Source: Kamptonema formosum PCC 6407 (GTDB taxonomy: Bacteria > Cyanobacteriota > Cyanobacteriia > Cyanobacteriales > Microcoleaceae). From it: a DNA stretch of 64,000 nucleotides. The stretch covers positions 567,078 through 631,077 of the forward strand of contig NZ_KB235904.1 of the NCBI RefSeq assembly GCF_000332155.1. Direction: 5' to 3'. The position numbers and the translations under genes were made by a program. The notes under the pieces are model-generated. The model saw only the letters and a program-made list of their open reading frames with translations. It did no database searches and was not told the DNA's origin. Shown piece by piece: positions 43,438 through 51,757 of this stretch. Each line of letters opens with the position of its first letter. Position 1 is the stretch's first letter.

Positions 43438-45048
43438 TCAAATAATAAATGGTTTAACTTCACTGTAATGCCATTGTCCTTTAAAGCGTTCAGCGATCGC
43501 GGGTCGGACTCTGAATTTAGGCGGGTTCCCTGCCAAAACATCAATCTGTAAAAATGAGTAAGGACGGCGTTTTTGCGAACCTTGACCGTTGCGACCGACA
43601 AAAAGCAGCGATTCGGCAACGGGGATGCTACCCTTGTCAGGTCGTTTTCCCTGCGATCGCGCCAACTGGTAACTCTGGGCCTCATCAAAGGCCTCCACCA
43701 ATACAGGCCCTTCCTCCCGTTGACGGCGCAGACTATGACCGCTACCTCCGCAAACAATCCAATTTGTATAAGCATCAGCGTGCCCAGTGTCCCCAGTGCG
43801 TATATATTCCAAACAGTGAGCATGACCACTTAGAATTAAATCTGCCACTCCTCGCCGTTCCCCCAAGTCTCCAACTGCATCCGCCACCGCATCAAATACC
43901 TCGCGGAGGCGATAACGAATTGCCAAAGTTTGACCTTGATTCCACTTCGTCGCTTCAGTGACATAGGGAGGGTGATGCAGGTAAATTACCCGCCCTCGCA
44001 CGTCTGGACTCTGCCAAGATGCAATCAGCCTTTCCTTAAGCCAGTTAAGCTGTTCGGAGTCAGTTACAGTTGTTTTGTCTGCTGCCAGGTGTTTATCAAT
44101 GTCCAACCTTTGCTCATCAATCTGCGCTAACTTGGCGCGGAAATCGTCCAACTGTTCAGCTTCTTGAGGGCGATCGCGATTCAAATTTGCCGAAGCTTCC
44201 AGAATTTGCAACCTTTCTTGTTCTAAATCCTGCCGTTGAACTTCCAACTCGCGGCGGTAAGCATCTCCCGCCTGCGTCGCTGGTAGCGGTAGCGGCGCGT
44301 TAAAAGTATTTGAATCTAGGGCAAAAAAATCAATGCCCCCACTGCGGAAAGTGTAATAACGATTTGGCAAACGGGTAAAGCGTCCAGGTTCGTAGTGCAA
44401 ACAGCGACCAGTGTTAGTTTGGGCAGTGTAGTGAGTATCTAGGTGGCGATCGAGTTGGCCGGGAAGGTTAAAAGCTTGGAGACAATCAAGAAACGCTTTA
44501 GCATAAGCATGGCCTTGGCGCGATCCGTGCCAACCAACATCGAAATCTAATTTCGACTGGAACAGACGGCGCAGCGGCAAGGCACTCTGGGCGAGAATGC
44601 CGTAGATCAGGGGTAAGTCGTAGTAATCGTGATTGCCAGGAACCGGGAGGAACGGCAGATTGAATACCATTTTGTCGTAGGCAATGTGGGATGGCGCGTC
44701 ACCTCCGACTAGAAACTCGCGGTAGGGGTTAATAAAATTTTGCTGATAATACTCGCTGGAACCGACTAGATAAACGACATCTCCAGTGTGCAGCAGGAAA
44801 CGGCAGCGATCGCGGCGGGCAGCCATAATTTGGGCAACGCGACGCTGGGGGTTCTGTCCGCCCTCGTTTCCCGATCCGCTATCGCCTGCGACTAAAAATG
44901 AGAACTCTTCACTATCTGGAGAGCGATCGCCCAACACCAGCCGCGTTTGATCGATACCCCGTTCCACAATTAATCTGTCTTGCCACCGCACCCGCTCTTT
45001 CATCTTGCCGATTTTAACGGGAATTGGCGGATCAGATACAAATTGCAC
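43438..45048 (-). CDS. Metallophosphoesterase (calcineurin-like)
   Basis: A 536-residue protein with the di-metal phosphoesterase motifs: FLVAGDSGSGN (about 49-59), LHTGDVVYLVGSSEYY, PGNHDYYDLP, a long charged coiled coil inserted in the middle (about 265-330, LEVQRQDLEQERLQILEASANLNRDRPQEAEQL), then YLHHPPYVTEA and LSGHAHCLEY. No signal peptide or membrane segment is evident. The substrate is unknown. The coiled-coil insert is the main departure from the core fold. The gene is monocistronic and its upstream region is shared with the divergent HD-motif gene. Confidence 0.9.
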   Translation of the reverse strand: MQFVSDPPIPVKIGKMKERVRWQDRLIVERGIDQTRLVLGDRSPDSEEFSFLVAGDSGSGNEGGQNPQRRVAQIMAARRDRCRFLLHTGDVVYLVGSSEYYQQNFINPYREFLVGGDAPSHIAYDKMVFNLPFLPVPGNHDYYDLPLIYGILAQSALPLRRLFQSKLDFDVGWHGSRQGHAYAKAFLDCLQAFNLPGQLDRHLDTHYTAQTNTGRCLHYEPGRFTRLPNRYYTFRSGGIDFFALDSNTFNAPLPLPATQAGDAYRRELEVQRQDLEQERLQILEASANLNRDRPQEAEQLDDFRAKLAQIDEQRLDIDKHLAADKTTVTDSEQLNWLKERLIASWQSPDVRGRVIYLHHPPYVTEATKWNQGQTLAIRYRLREVFDAVADAVGDLGERRGVADLILSGHAHCLEYIRTGDTGHADAYTNWIVCGGSGHSLRRQREEGPVLVEAFDEAQSYQLARSQGKRPDKGSIPVAESLLFVGRNGQGSQKRRPYSFLQIDVLAGNPPKFRVRPAIAERFKGQWHYSEVKPFII

Positions 45049-45296
45049 GCCGTCTATCTCCTAGATTTCTTAGTTCTCAGTCGATCGTGCAGCGATCGCT
45101 AGAGTTTTGACATCCATCTAGGGGAAGGCTACCGTATAGAGACATCTATTTGTAATAATTTAGTGAAAATGCAACAAATTTAGCAGGAGTGAAATCTCCT
45201 GTAATGTACGATACTAAGTCACAGATGGCATTCAACTAGCGCTTTTGATAGTATGCAATCAAGCCGAGGAATCAGGGAAAGCAGTGGAGGTGCGCG

Positions 45297-46688
45297 ATGG
45301 AGCTTTTAGCTGAGCAGAAACGATGCTTAGATTGCTTGGTAACGTCAATCAGACAGCTAGGCGGTCAAGTAGAACCAGATCGACTTGAATATACAGCCGA
45401 GCTGATTATTCAAACCATGAGGGGCCCTTGGCGTTACTTTCATACGTCAGAACATATTTTTGAGGTCGGGGGGTCAGTCGATCCCGTCGAGGTATTGGCA
45501 GCTTTATTTCACGACATGGTTTACGTTCAAGTAGATCAGGGTGTTGGTTTTAACATCAGTAGCTATATTTGTCCGTTTGTCAAGGAGGTGCGATCGCAGC
45601 TAGTAATCAAAGACGAAAATGAAATTACTAAAGACTTGATGTACGAGTTAGTAGCAGTTATATTCGGGTTTGTTCCCGGACAAACTCTCTCACCCTTCGC
45701 AGGTCAAAATGAATTTTTGAGCGCGATCATGGCTGCAAAATGTTTAGAGCCTTTCTTACCCACTAATATCATTGCCAAAATCGCAGCCTGCATCGAAGCG
45801 ACAATTCCATTTCGACCAATTTCACCATCTGGCTTGACTGCCAGCGAACTACTTCACCACCGCTTAATTGAGGCTAATATTCAGTTTAACTTTGGCTGGA
45901 CAGATGCCGAAACTTGCGAAGTAGTCAGACAATCAGTGAGATTGGGCAACCGCGACGTTGAGAACTTTGCCTATCCTAATTCGGCAGATTTTTTGGATAA
46001 TACCTGGAATCTTATGCCCGAAACTAATCACGAACTGAGTAATGTTAATTCCTACACAGTTGGCGGATACCGCAGGTCTCTACAAAAAATGGAAGGATTT
46101 ATGAACTTCCTGAAACCCGAACTGGTTTTTCATCATTTTATGGGAGAACCAAGTGAGGAAAATTACTTAGGTTTAATTTCCAGAACCCGAAAAAACATAG
46201 AAGTTGCCAAGCTGTATTTAGGTGCAAAACTGATTACAATTGCCATTCTCGAAGCACTTTCTTACCGCTTAGGCCGAGACATTCCACTTTCGACTATGAT
46301 GGGAGAATTACCCACGCCGGGATTTACAACATCTGCTTTAGAGAACTTTCTACCCGAAATACCGCTGACCCATCCCTTGAAAAGCCAACTGGAAAAAGAA
46401 GTACTCGACCTGTTAGCAAAAGGGCGCAATCAAGAATCACGTTACGATATTAAAAACTCCCCAGTTGCTACATTTATTATCAAATCCATCGGTTTTGCAG
46501 AAATTGAACACCTGTTGAAGAAAGCTAAAGATTTCTTTGCTGGTAATATGCGGTCTGAGGAATTTCTATCTTATTGCGACCCGGATGTAGTCGGGACAAT
46601 TGCAACTGGAGTAATGAAACTTTTTGAGAGTCGTAAAATAGCTTTAGGTAAAGTTAAATTAACTGAGAAAGCACTTTCCTCGCAATAA
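45297..46688 (+). CDS. Divergent HD-motif protein of unknown function
   Basis: A 463-residue soluble protein with no family I can name. Near the N terminus, H49 and H53 in YFHTSEHIFEV and H72-D73 in ALFHDMVY give the spacing of an HD metal phosphohydrolase, followed by helices. The C-terminal half is all-helical (GYRRSLQKMEGFMNFLKPELVFHHF..., AKLYLGAKLITIAILEALSYRLG). The ATG at 45297 has GGAGG six bases upstream. It stands alone between a metallophosphoesterase gene and the exosortase operon. Confidence 0.7.
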   Translation: MELLAEQKRCLDCLVTSIRQLGGQVEPDRLEYTAELIIQTMRGPWRYFHTSEHIFEVGGSVDPVEVLAALFHDMVYVQVDQGVGFNISSYICPFVKEVRSQLVIKDENEITKDLMYELVAVIFGFVPGQTLSPFAGQNEFLSAIMAAKCLEPFLPTNIIAKIAACIEATIPFRPISPSGLTASELLHHRLIEANIQFNFGWTDAETCEVVRQSVRLGNRDVENFAYPNSADFLDNTWNLMPETNHELSNVNSYTVGGYRRSLQKMEGFMNFLKPELVFHHFMGEPSEENYLGLISRTRKNIEVAKLYLGAKLITIAILEALSYRLGRDIPLSTMMGELPTPGFTTSALENFLPEIPLTHPLKSQLEKEVLDLLAKGRNQESRYDIKNSPVATFIIKSIGFAEIEHLLKKAKDFFAGNMRSEEFLSYCDPDVVGTIATGVMKLFESRKIALGKVKLTEKALSSQ

Positions 46689-46907
46689 GAGAAGGTAAAA
46701 AATAAGTTTGCCTCCCTTTATCTCAATTTCGTTGACAACAGAAAACTCCCTACCCACTTCTCAAAATGCAGTCTAGTAAAGAGCAGAGAACAGAAAATCA
46801 TGACTGCTTTTTCCCTGAAACTAGAATGAATATGTGGTATTTATGTAAAAAGCTAGAGCAGGCGATTCACCTACTCTAGCATTACCCTGTGACCAGTAAA
46901 CATAGCC

Positions 46908-46953
46908 AAAAAAAGCTGTAATCCTATACTTCACAGAGGTTGCAGCTTTTTTT
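46908..46953 (+). terminator. Bidirectional rho-independent terminator
   Basis: AAAAAAAGCTGTAA (46908-46921) and TTGCAGCTTTTTTT (46940-46953) pair with one G.T, with an A-run before and T-run after, so it can end transcripts from either side. It lies 220 bp past the HD-motif gene. Confidence 0.75.
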
Positions 46954-47035
46954 GCCCCGTGAATTCTGAATCATCGGTTTGACCTACAACCTAGTGACTC
47001 AGAATTGCAGCCAGGGGTTCCCTAGCTTGCTTCAA

Positions 47036-47154
47036 TAGGACTTCACAGGTCGTCGCAGAAACCGAGTTTTTGAGAGAATTTGTGCGCCAAAACGAAGTAT
47101 TTTCGTCAAAAAACCCGGTTTCTTTAGTTGGGTGCGTAAGTCCTGTTCAAGCAA
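47036..47154. mobile_element. MITE-like element, inverted copy
   Basis: Reverse orientation of the element at 25507-25625: 'taggacttcaca' at one end, 'tgcgtaagtcct' at the other, with 'gaaaccgagttttt' and 'aaaaaacccggtttct' inside and the shared 'gaagtattttcgtc' core. Confidence 0.8.
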
Positions 47155-47174
47155 CTTCTATCGCTAACAACAGC

Positions 47175-47852
47175 CTATCGAGCCCAGGATGTACCCTTCC
47201 AAAGGGTAAAAAACAAAACGCTAGAAATCAGGGCTCCCAGAACCCATTTAACAGAATTTTTCAGTAGTACCAAACGCTGGCTTGACTGCACTGTTTTACT
47301 TTGGTTCTCTAGCTGTTCCCTCGCCGGATTAATTCTGGAAAGAATTTGCTTTTTGAGCTCATCAGGATTTTCGCTATTTGTCTGTACGCCCAAGCGCGTC
47401 AATTCGGTTGCCAGATTTTTTAAATCTTCAGGTGTACCCTTATTTAGCCGCTCTTCAACTTGTTTCAATTGCGACAATTGCTGATTAGCTTGCTGCGTAA
47501 TTTGCTGACTATTTTGGTTGTTAATTTTCACAGTATTAACAATTCCCAAGGGAATCATCAACAGAAAAAACAGCGACATGAGAATGCACAGCCAAGACAA
47601 AAACTTCAATACCAAATCTTCTAAGTCATAGCGGTCATACTCCTCACCAAAAAATATCAGCGCTAGTCCCAACAAAGGAACAGGAACTCGTTCAACCAAA
47701 GAGCCTATCGTCTGCAATTCCCAAACCGGGTTGAGAAAATTTGGGGGTGTAAAAGTCGCAATTATATCTAATAACGACAGTATCAATAGACCGTAGCCGA
47801 CCCAACGAAGTCTATATATAGAAAAAGTTTGTTCCCCTTGAACTCCAGTCAT
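47175..47852 (-). CDS. HpsJ-family membrane protein (cyanoexosortase-linked)
   Basis: A 225-residue protein with three N-terminal membrane segments (about 13-33, 52-69, 85-110), a Gln/Asn-rich periplasmic or cytosolic coiled coil (about 115-190, NQNSQQITQQANQQLSQLKQ...) and a last membrane segment (about 197-220). The pattern matches HpsJ-like proteins, named from hormogonium polysaccharide secretion in filamentous cyanobacteria and often beside cyanoexosortase genes. It is the last gene of the three-gene operon, 42 bp after its neighbour. Function in export is inference. Confidence 0.8.
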   Translation of the reverse strand: MTGVQGEQTFSIYRLRWVGYGLLILSLLDIIATFTPPNFLNPVWELQTIGSLVERVPVPLLGLALIFFGEEYDRYDLEDLVLKFLSWLCILMSLFFLLMIPLGIVNTVKINNQNSQQITQQANQQLSQLKQVEERLNKGTPEDLKNLATELTRLGVQTNSENPDELKKQILSRINPAREQLENQSKTVQSSQRLVLLKNSVKWVLGALISSVLFFTLWKGTSWAR

Positions 47853-47894
47853 AAAATTGGCACCTTTTGTAATAGAAATAGTTTTTGCCTTAAT

Positions 47895-48572
47895 TTAAGG
47901 TGGTGGAAAGCGAGGCTGCCACCACTGATACCAGGAAACCCAAGTAGTTTCTAGGATTTTGTTAGCATCTGTCGGCGTTGTTTTATCTAAAGGAATGGAT
48001 ATTTGAGTCCACAAACAACGCCTGTCTTGAAGACGACTGACCTGACCTAACAGCATAGAAACGATCCGACTCAACTGCAAATCATAAGTATTGCGGTTGT
48101 ATTTAAACTGCTCGCTCGTGACAGTAGAACCACCACGAGGGTTGATACAGGCACTCAGATATGCTCGATTTTGGTGCTGCAAAAGCCCGTGAAATCCGAC
48201 CTCTTGATTGCTTACTATTGTTAGTTTACCAGGAGATGACTCAAAAACATTATGGGCTCTAATCAGGTTTTCAACATTGCCAATTGTGTCAACCACATAG
48301 CCCATTTTGATCTCCAAGGGGAGACTGTTTTGTTGATAGCGATATATCCTACCTGACTTGCTATCTGAATCCTCACTGATTACTAACGGGGTACTGTCAA
48401 TCGCCTGCCATTCAGGTAAAGGTACTGACTGCGGGAACTCAAAGGAAGTCGAGCTAAGGTTGCTAGTGGGAGGATAAAAAATTGATTTTCCTGCCACTAA
48501 GAAAACGGCTCCCAAGGTGACAGTTAGAAGGGAACTCCTCAAATTTTTCCAGCGAGTAATGGCTATTAACAT
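47895..48572 (-). CDS. Cyanoexosortase A system-associated protein
   Basis: A 225-residue protein with an N-terminal anchor (about 12-32) and an exposed domain (FPQSVPLPEWQAIDSTPLVISEDSDSKSGRIYRYQQNSLPLEIKMGYVVDTIGNVENLIRAH...ACINPRGGSTVTSEQF). This is the layout of EpsI-like partners encoded next to exosortases. Its start (48572) overlaps the stop of the exosortase gene by seven bases (ATGTTAA), so translation is probably coupled. Confidence 0.85.
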   Translation of the reverse strand: MLIAITRWKNLRSSLLTVTLGAVFLVAGKSIFYPPTSNLSSTSFEFPQSVPLPEWQAIDSTPLVISEDSDSKSGRIYRYQQNSLPLEIKMGYVVDTIGNVENLIRAHNVFESSPGKLTIVSNQEVGFHGLLQHQNRAYLSACINPRGGSTVTSEQFKYNRNTYDLQLSRIVSMLLGQVSRLQDRRCLWTQISIPLDKTTPTDANKILETTWVSWYQWWQPRFPPP

Positions 48573-49417
48573 TTCTGTTCTTCCTTATTTTGGGGTTCTT
48601 CTCGCAGGACAAAAAACCAGCAGAATAAACCAAAAATTGCTACAGAAATCATTGAAAAAACCCATGAGCCGTTGCCTTCGTGCCAGTATTTGAAGGCTGC
48701 TTGCTGAGAAAAAGCCACGAGTATTGCCATCAAAGCTACCCGCGCTGAATTGACGATAAAGGCAATGATTACAGCTACGATGGGGACGATAATTTTCTGA
48801 GATCGCTTAGTCGGAAACATCAATAAGAAAATTAAAGTTAGCCCTAGTAACTGAAGGATAGCATTAATGCCTGAACAACCGTGATACACCTCTACAGAAC
48901 CAGTAGGTAGCTTCAAAAGAACGCCGTCGCGAATTACGTTAAAGCCAAAGTAATGAAGGAGAAATGCTGAAAATTTAGCCGTGAGCAAAGCTACGTCAAC
49001 TAAGGCTCCTATTAATCCGGGAGGGATGATTGTATAGCCAAGAATCAGAAGTTCCTGCCAATATTGTTTTAATCCTTTTACCCCAGAAGCGATAAGAGCT
49101 AGACTTAAACCCGACAGGAAAGGGGAAACTCTGATGAAAAATTCGTATTGAGAGACGGAGGCACTTTTAATTAGGATTAAAGCGATGAGGGCAATGCCAA
49201 CAAAACTAGAGAAAATCCCGCTTTCAAAATTAATGCTTTTGTGCCTTTCCCAAATTAAAAATGCCGCTGCCCCCCAAAACAAAAACATTGTCCCTGATAA
49301 GTCAACATCGCCGGATCTCGAAGTTAGAGTAAGTTGCAGGGCGATTAAACCGGCTGCTATTCCTAATAGCAAATATTTAGGTTCTTGTAGATACTTCAGC
49401 CAGTTGGTTTCAGTCAT
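48566..49417 (-). CDS. crtA: Cyanoexosortase A
   Basis: A 283-residue polytopic membrane transpeptidase-like protein that processes PEP-CTERM sorting signals. The catalytic triad is visible: C181 in YHGCSGINA, R226 in VNSARVAL and H246 in WHEGNGSWVF, each at the edge of a hydrophobic segment. There are eight or more membrane segments. It is the first gene of an operon with its associated protein and an HpsJ-like protein. The symbol follows cyanoexosortase naming and has nothing to do with the carotenoid gene crtA. No PEP-CTERM protein is recognised in this window. Confidence 0.9.
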   Translation of the reverse strand: MTETNWLKYLQEPKYLLLGIAAGLIALQLTLTSRSGDVDLSGTMFLFWGAAAFLIWERHKSINFESGIFSSFVGIALIALILIKSASVSQYEFFIRVSPFLSGLSLALIASGVKGLKQYWQELLILGYTIIPPGLIGALVDVALLTAKFSAFLLHYFGFNVIRDGVLLKLPTGSVEVYHGCSGINAILQLLGLTLIFLLMFPTKRSQKIIVPIVAVIIAFIVNSARVALMAILVAFSQQAAFKYWHEGNGSWVFSMISVAIFGLFCWFFVLREEPQNKEEQKC

Positions 49418-49607
49418 TTATGCCTCCCGATTGTAGTTATAGCCTCCAAAATGGTTGTTATTAGCTCCTTTCACGCTTTACTGGTAACAGGTAGGGTTTT
49501 GTTTGCCCAATCCTGAATACCTGAGATTTTGAGCTGTTATTTACCTGTCAGGTTTAAGTCTCCTTTTTTACGCCGAGTTCTGATTTTTGTTACAAAATTT
49601 GACCTCA

Positions 49608-49659
49608 GTAACGCCGCCTTCTAAGCGGTTAAGGATATCCCCTAGAAAGCCGCGTTACT
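49608..49659. repeat. Palindromic GTAACGCCGCC repeat, copy C
   Basis: Arms 'gtaacgccgccttcta' and 'tagaaagccgcgttac' around 'agcggttaaggatatcccc'. Related to 16240-16291 and 16471-16520 by its outer arms. Confidence 0.8.
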
Positions 49660-49740
49660 GAATATCTGGCCTCACTATCTTGGCGGTTACGATATATGGC
49701 AGTTTTAAATGTAGTAGGTACTGCTTTTAATCAGGCATTG

Positions 49741-49841
49741 GCAATTAGCCATTAGCCATTAGCCATTAGCCATTAGCCATTAGCAATCAGCCATTAGCCA
49801 TTAGCAATCAGCCATTAGCCATTAGCCATTAGCCATTAGCC
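49741..49841. repeat. ATTAGCC tandem repeat
   Basis: About 14 heptads, mostly 'attagcc' with 'atcagcc' and 'attagca' variants. No spacers, so not a CRISPR array. Confidence 0.9.
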
Positions 49842-50116
49842 TACGATCGCGCCACTAAAAACTGCTATCTTTGTCTGATAGCAATAATTAATAGTATTCC
49901 CCTGTTGTGGAAATCTCGTAGACGAGCGATCGCACCCTTAAAAACAACAGCTTGTCCTTGAGTTCGGTAACTCTTTAACTGAGGGACTACATTCAAATTA
50001 TCAGCCAGAATCACTCGATAATTCTACCCTTTGGATTAAGCTTCATTAAATCTTAATAAACTTGACAAATTAGAGAAAGGATGATAATAGAGAAGCAGAT
50101 GATTATTTCTTCTTCT

Positions 50117-51220
50117 CTAAGCGTAAACCTGGCGATAATAAGCTTGATATTCCTCAGATAATAGCGGTTCCCACCAATCGCGATGAGCCAAATACCACTC
50201 TACAGTTAGCCTTAACCCTTCTTTAACTGTTACTGAAGGACTCCAGCCTAATTCTTCTTTAATTTTGGTGGCATCAATAGCATAGCGGCGATCGTGTCCG
50301 GGTCTATCTTTGACAAAAGTAATCAACTGTTCGCAGGGACGCGCTGGTAAATCACTCGCCAATTCATCCATTAATTGGCATAGCATCCTTACTAAATCAA
50401 GATTTTTTACTTCATTATTGCCACCAATATTATAAGTTTCCCCAGGTTTTCCCCGATGAATCGCACAATCCAAAGCGCGGCAGTGATCGATAACATAAAG
50501 CCAATCTCGCACATTCTGCCCATCTCCATAAACAGGTAGGGGCTTACCTAAAAGCATATTAATGCACATCAGGGGAATTAGCTTTTCTGGGAAATGGTAA
50601 GGGCCGTAATTATTTGAGCAATTCGTGATGATTGTGGGTACACCGTAGGTGTGAAAATAGGCTCTAGCGAGGTGATCGCTACCAGCTTTCGAGGCTGAGT
50701 AGGGACTATTGGGAGAATATGGTGTCGTTTCTGTAAAGGGTGGATCTTCTGGGTTGAGACTGCCGTAAACTTCATCAGTAGAAACGTGAAGAAAGACTCC
50801 CTGCGGCTTGTGAGGTGCGATGGAGAGACTTTGCCAATGGTGACGGAAAGCTTCTAAAAGGGTAAATGTGCCGACTACATTGGTGTGAACAAAGGCTGCT
50901 GGCCCTAAAATGGAGCGATCGACATGAGATTCAGCCGCAAAGTGGGCAACAGTATCGATGTTTTCTGTTTGCAGTAACGTATCTACCAAAGCGCGATCGC
51001 CAATATCGCCGACAACCAACCGAAAATTCTCGCCACCCTCCAAACTTGCTAAAGTTTGGCGATTGCCCGCATAAGTTAAAGCATCTAAGACTACTACTCT
51101 GTCATCAGGATAACTGCTGCACCAATGATGGACAAAATTCGAGCCAATAAACCCTGCCCCACCTGTAATTAATATCCGGCGTGGCGATCGCAATTTACCT
51201 TCGTTCCAACTGTCTGTCAT
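50117..51220 (-). CDS. rfbB: dTDP-glucose 4,6-dehydratase
   Basis: The 367-residue product makes dTDP-4-keto-6-deoxyglucose for rhamnose and other surface sugars. NAD-binding [14 protein letters not shown] (about 20-33), [16 protein letters not shown] (the threonine and acidic pair), the YxxxK pair in [11 protein letters not shown], and [14 protein letters not shown] are all present. No other dTDP-sugar gene is adjacent. It lies 160 bp downstream of the signalling operon, in the same direction, separated by tandem repeats. Confidence 0.95.
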   Translation of the reverse strand: MTDSWNEGKLRSPRRILITGGAGFIGSNFVHHWCSSYPDDRVVVLDALTYAGNRQTLASLEGGENFRLVVGDIGDRALVDTLLQTENIDTVAHFAAESHVDRSILGPAAFVHTNVVGTFTLLEAFRHHWQSLSIAPHKPQGVFLHVSTDEVYGSLNPEDPPFTETTPYSPNSPYSASKAGSDHLARAYFHTYGVPTIITNCSNNYGPYHFPEKLIPLMCINMLLGKPLPVYGDGQNVRDWLYVIDHCRALDCAIHRGKPGETYNIGGNNEVKNLDLVRMLCQLMDELASDLPARPCEQLITFVKDRPGHDRRYAIDATKIKEELGWSPSVTVKEGLRLTVEWYLAHRDWWEPLLSEEYQAYYRQVYA

Positions 51221-51225
51221 ATATA

Positions 51226-51337
51226 GTTAGGGGTTAGGGGCTAGGGGCTAGGGGCTAGGGAAGAAGAAAAGAAGGGAATAAGAATCAGCGGGCTTCAGCA
51301 ATGAGCGAGTCTCTTAAAGGCCTTGGCGGTTGTTATA
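51226..51337. repeat. CTAGGGG heptads plus diverged 63-bp repeat
   Basis: Four 'ggggcta' heptads (51226-51262) followed by 'gaagggaataagaatcagcg...ccttggcggttgttatata', a worn copy of 6671-6733. Confidence 0.7.
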
Positions 51338-51379
51338 TATAGATAGGATATCAGCGCGAATGCTTCGCCCCTACAAAAA

Positions 51380-51757
51380 CTAATTTACTGCGCGGCTACT
51401 CAGTAACATCTCAATCTTCCCCAACAGACGGGGAAACTCCACCGGCTTAGTATCATAGTCATCGCAGCCAGCAGCCAAACACTTCTCCCTGTCCCCCGCC
51501 ATCGCATGAGCTGTCAGGGCAATCACAGGAATAGTATTAGTTTCCGGCGTTGCCTTAATTTGCTGCGTTGCTTGCCATCCATCCAACACCGGCAGACTCA
51601 TATCCATCAGAATCAAGTCCGGCACCTTCGAGCGAGCCATCTCCACTCCCTCAGCACCATCAACCGCAATTAACACCTCATGTCCTTTGCGAGCCAAGCG
51701 CCTAGAGAGCATATCCCTATTCATTTCATTATCTTCAACCAGCAGAATCTTAGCCAT
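51380..51757 (-). CDS. Single-domain response regulator (CheY/DivK-like)
   Basis: A 125-residue receiver: E-D pair in LLVEDNE, phospho-acceptor D52 in LMDMSLPVLDG, the switch threonine in ALTAHAMAGD and K in TKPVEF. The start at 51757 has GGAGG eight bases upstream and overlaps the stop of the hybrid kinase gene by eight bases (ATGGCTAA), which implies translational coupling. The frame extends 16 residues further upstream, but that part only reads the kinase's C-terminal codons out of frame. It is probably the output of the upstream kinase. Confidence 0.93.
   Translation of the reverse strand: MAKILLVEDNEMNRDMLSRRLARKGHEVLIAVDGAEGVEMARSKVPDLILMDMSLPVLDGWQATQQIKATPETNTIPVIALTAHAMAGDREKCLAAGCDDYDTKPVEFPRLLGKIEMLLSSRAVN

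Larger units (their letters stand above)
46689..47174. other. 486-bp region with two hairpins and a MITE-like copy
   Basis: GCTAGAG/CTCTAGC hairpin at 46852-46880, a terminator at 46908-46953 and a MITE-like copy at 47036-47154. No reading frame of interest. A short RNA ending at the terminator is possible. Confidence 0.55.
49418..50116. other. 699-bp intergenic region rich in repeats
   Basis: Holds the exosortase promoter region, palindromic repeat copy C (49608-49659), and about 100 bp of ATTAGCC heptads (49741-49841). The remainder is AT-rich with no gene seen. Confidence 0.65.

Noticed and set aside
43554-43961. Long plus-strand frames opposite the metallophosphoesterase gene
   Set aside because: They are antisense shadows of a well-supported gene with intact metal-binding motifs.
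45297-49417. HD-motif gene as part of the exosortase operon
   Set aside because: It is on the opposite strand, convergent with the operon, and separated by a terminator and a MITE-like element.
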